Shown here one piece after another: positions 37,413-37,767 of a stretch of DNA of 37,767 nucleotides. Source of the DNA: a virus; IMG/VR virus record IMGVR_UViG_3300017605_001532, positions 1 to 37,767 of that record, one strand, 5' to 3'. The translations under genes were made by a program, and so were the position numbers. The stretch's first letter is position 1; each line of letters begins with the position of its first letter. The notes beneath the pieces are model-generated. The model made no database searches, was not told the DNA's origin, and saw only the letters and a list, made by a program, of their open reading frames with translations.

Positions 37413-37767
37413 CCGCCGAACCTCCAATTCAAACGGCGCGGAAGGCGTTTGTGCCCACGCCGCATCCATTGCTGCCCATCCCGACGCTCGCGGAGATGGA
37501 AGCATTCCTGGGCGACGACCAGAGCCTTGGACAGTTGATGTCTAAGCTACTGGAGCGGGAGAAACTCATCGAATTGTCAGAGTCCAATCCCTACCGCTGG
37601 GGATTCGAGCTCGACCATTGGCGGGACGCTGATGAATTGCTGGCAAAAGTGCTTTTGCTCATCGTTTTCGGGGGGAACCGGGCGGGCAAGAGCGAATACG
37701 CGGCAAAACGCTTCGTGCACAATCTGATGAAGTATGAGGACGCCGTCTTGATGTGCTTGCACGAGTC
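37409..37767 (+). CDS. Terminase large subunit, N-terminal part (partial)
   Basis: The frame is open to the window end (119 full codons). A polar N-terminus is followed by a helix region (MEAFLGDDQSLGQLMSKLLE), then LLLIVFGGNRAGKSEYAAKR with the Walker A loop GGNRAGKS (88-95), as in phage packaging ATPases. The nuclease domain and the rest of the motor are outside the window. Terminase, then portal, would be expected beyond this end. It is coupled by ATGA to the preceding small gene. Confidence 0.85.
   Translation, partial: MTAEPPIQTARKAFVPTPHPLLPIPTLAEMEAFLGDDQSLGQLMSKLLEREKLIELSESNPYRWGFELDHWRDADELLAKVLLLIVFGGNRAGKSEYAAKRFVHNLMKYEDAVLMCLHE

Noticed and set aside
1-37767. The window being a complete circular genome
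   Set aside because: Joining the last bases to the first puts the terminase frame into an early stop and leaves most of the terminase and the portal missing.

Overview
The window reads as most of the genome of a temperate, short-tailed (podovirus-like) double-stranded DNA phage. Gene density is high, GC is high, and virion genes lie on one strand. It has a DUF5309/SU10-type major capsid protein, a tail nozzle, tailspikes, a three-gene ejection set ending in a 1757-residue polyvalent protein, a tyrosine integrase, a DnaB-type helicase and the start of a large terminase. The host is probably a Gram-negative bacterium: Sec signal peptides and a lipobox are present. The gene boundaries carry purine-rich palindromic spacers (AACAGGAG...CTCCTGTT, and CAGAGGTCAGAG...CTCTGACCTCTG) of a style I associate from memory with Verrucomicrobiota genomes. 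That host assignment is inference and was not tested by search.

Layout. (1) 1-5.5 kb, head module: the end of an unknown gene, a small protein, a PolX-like nucleotidyltransferase, a scaffold-like coiled-coil protein, the major capsid protein, and small coiled-coil proteins. (2) 5.6-6.98 kb: a two-helix membrane peptide and an adaptor-like protein with three carbohydrate-module-like repeats. (3) 6.99-13.9 kb: a run of exported proteins, including an SGNH-esterase fibre, a GxxN-repeat fibre, a beta-helix spike with a C-terminal InlB-like repeat, and a lipoprotein next to a putative membrane-anchored coiled-coil protein. (4) 14.0-19.4 kb: tail nozzle, small fibre-like protein, pectate-lyase-3 tailspike. 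(5) 19.4-27.9 kb: a sulfotransferase-like protein and the ejection proteins. (6) 27.9-28.2 kb: attP, made of the 3' half of a tRNA-Lys(CTT) gene, a palindrome and a cluster of AGCCGTATC repeats. (7) 28.2-30.7 kb, minus strand: integrase and small genes, ending at a divergent control region flanked by paralogous ribbon-helix-helix (RHH) proteins. (8) 30.8-37.8 kb, plus strand: early regulators, an HTH/HNH pair separated by an 11-G tract, a replication initiator with an origin inside its gene (three 20-bp iterons), DnaB helicase and terminase. The portal and the rest of the terminase lie outside the window.

The intact attP lies inside phage sequence, with virion genes on one side and integrase on the other. 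This indicates a free (virion, circular or concatemeric) genome and not an integrated prophage. Most genes are joined by ATGA, GTGA or TAATG/TGATG overlaps, which suggests long polycistronic units with translational coupling.

The most unusual observation is that repeat DNA supplies N-terminal export signals. Tandem CTCCTGACG units encode the Leu-Leu-Thr cores of neighbouring signal peptides. A palindromic AACAGGAG...CTCCTGTT element encodes both the basic and the hydrophobic parts of the signal peptide of the fibre gene at 9447.
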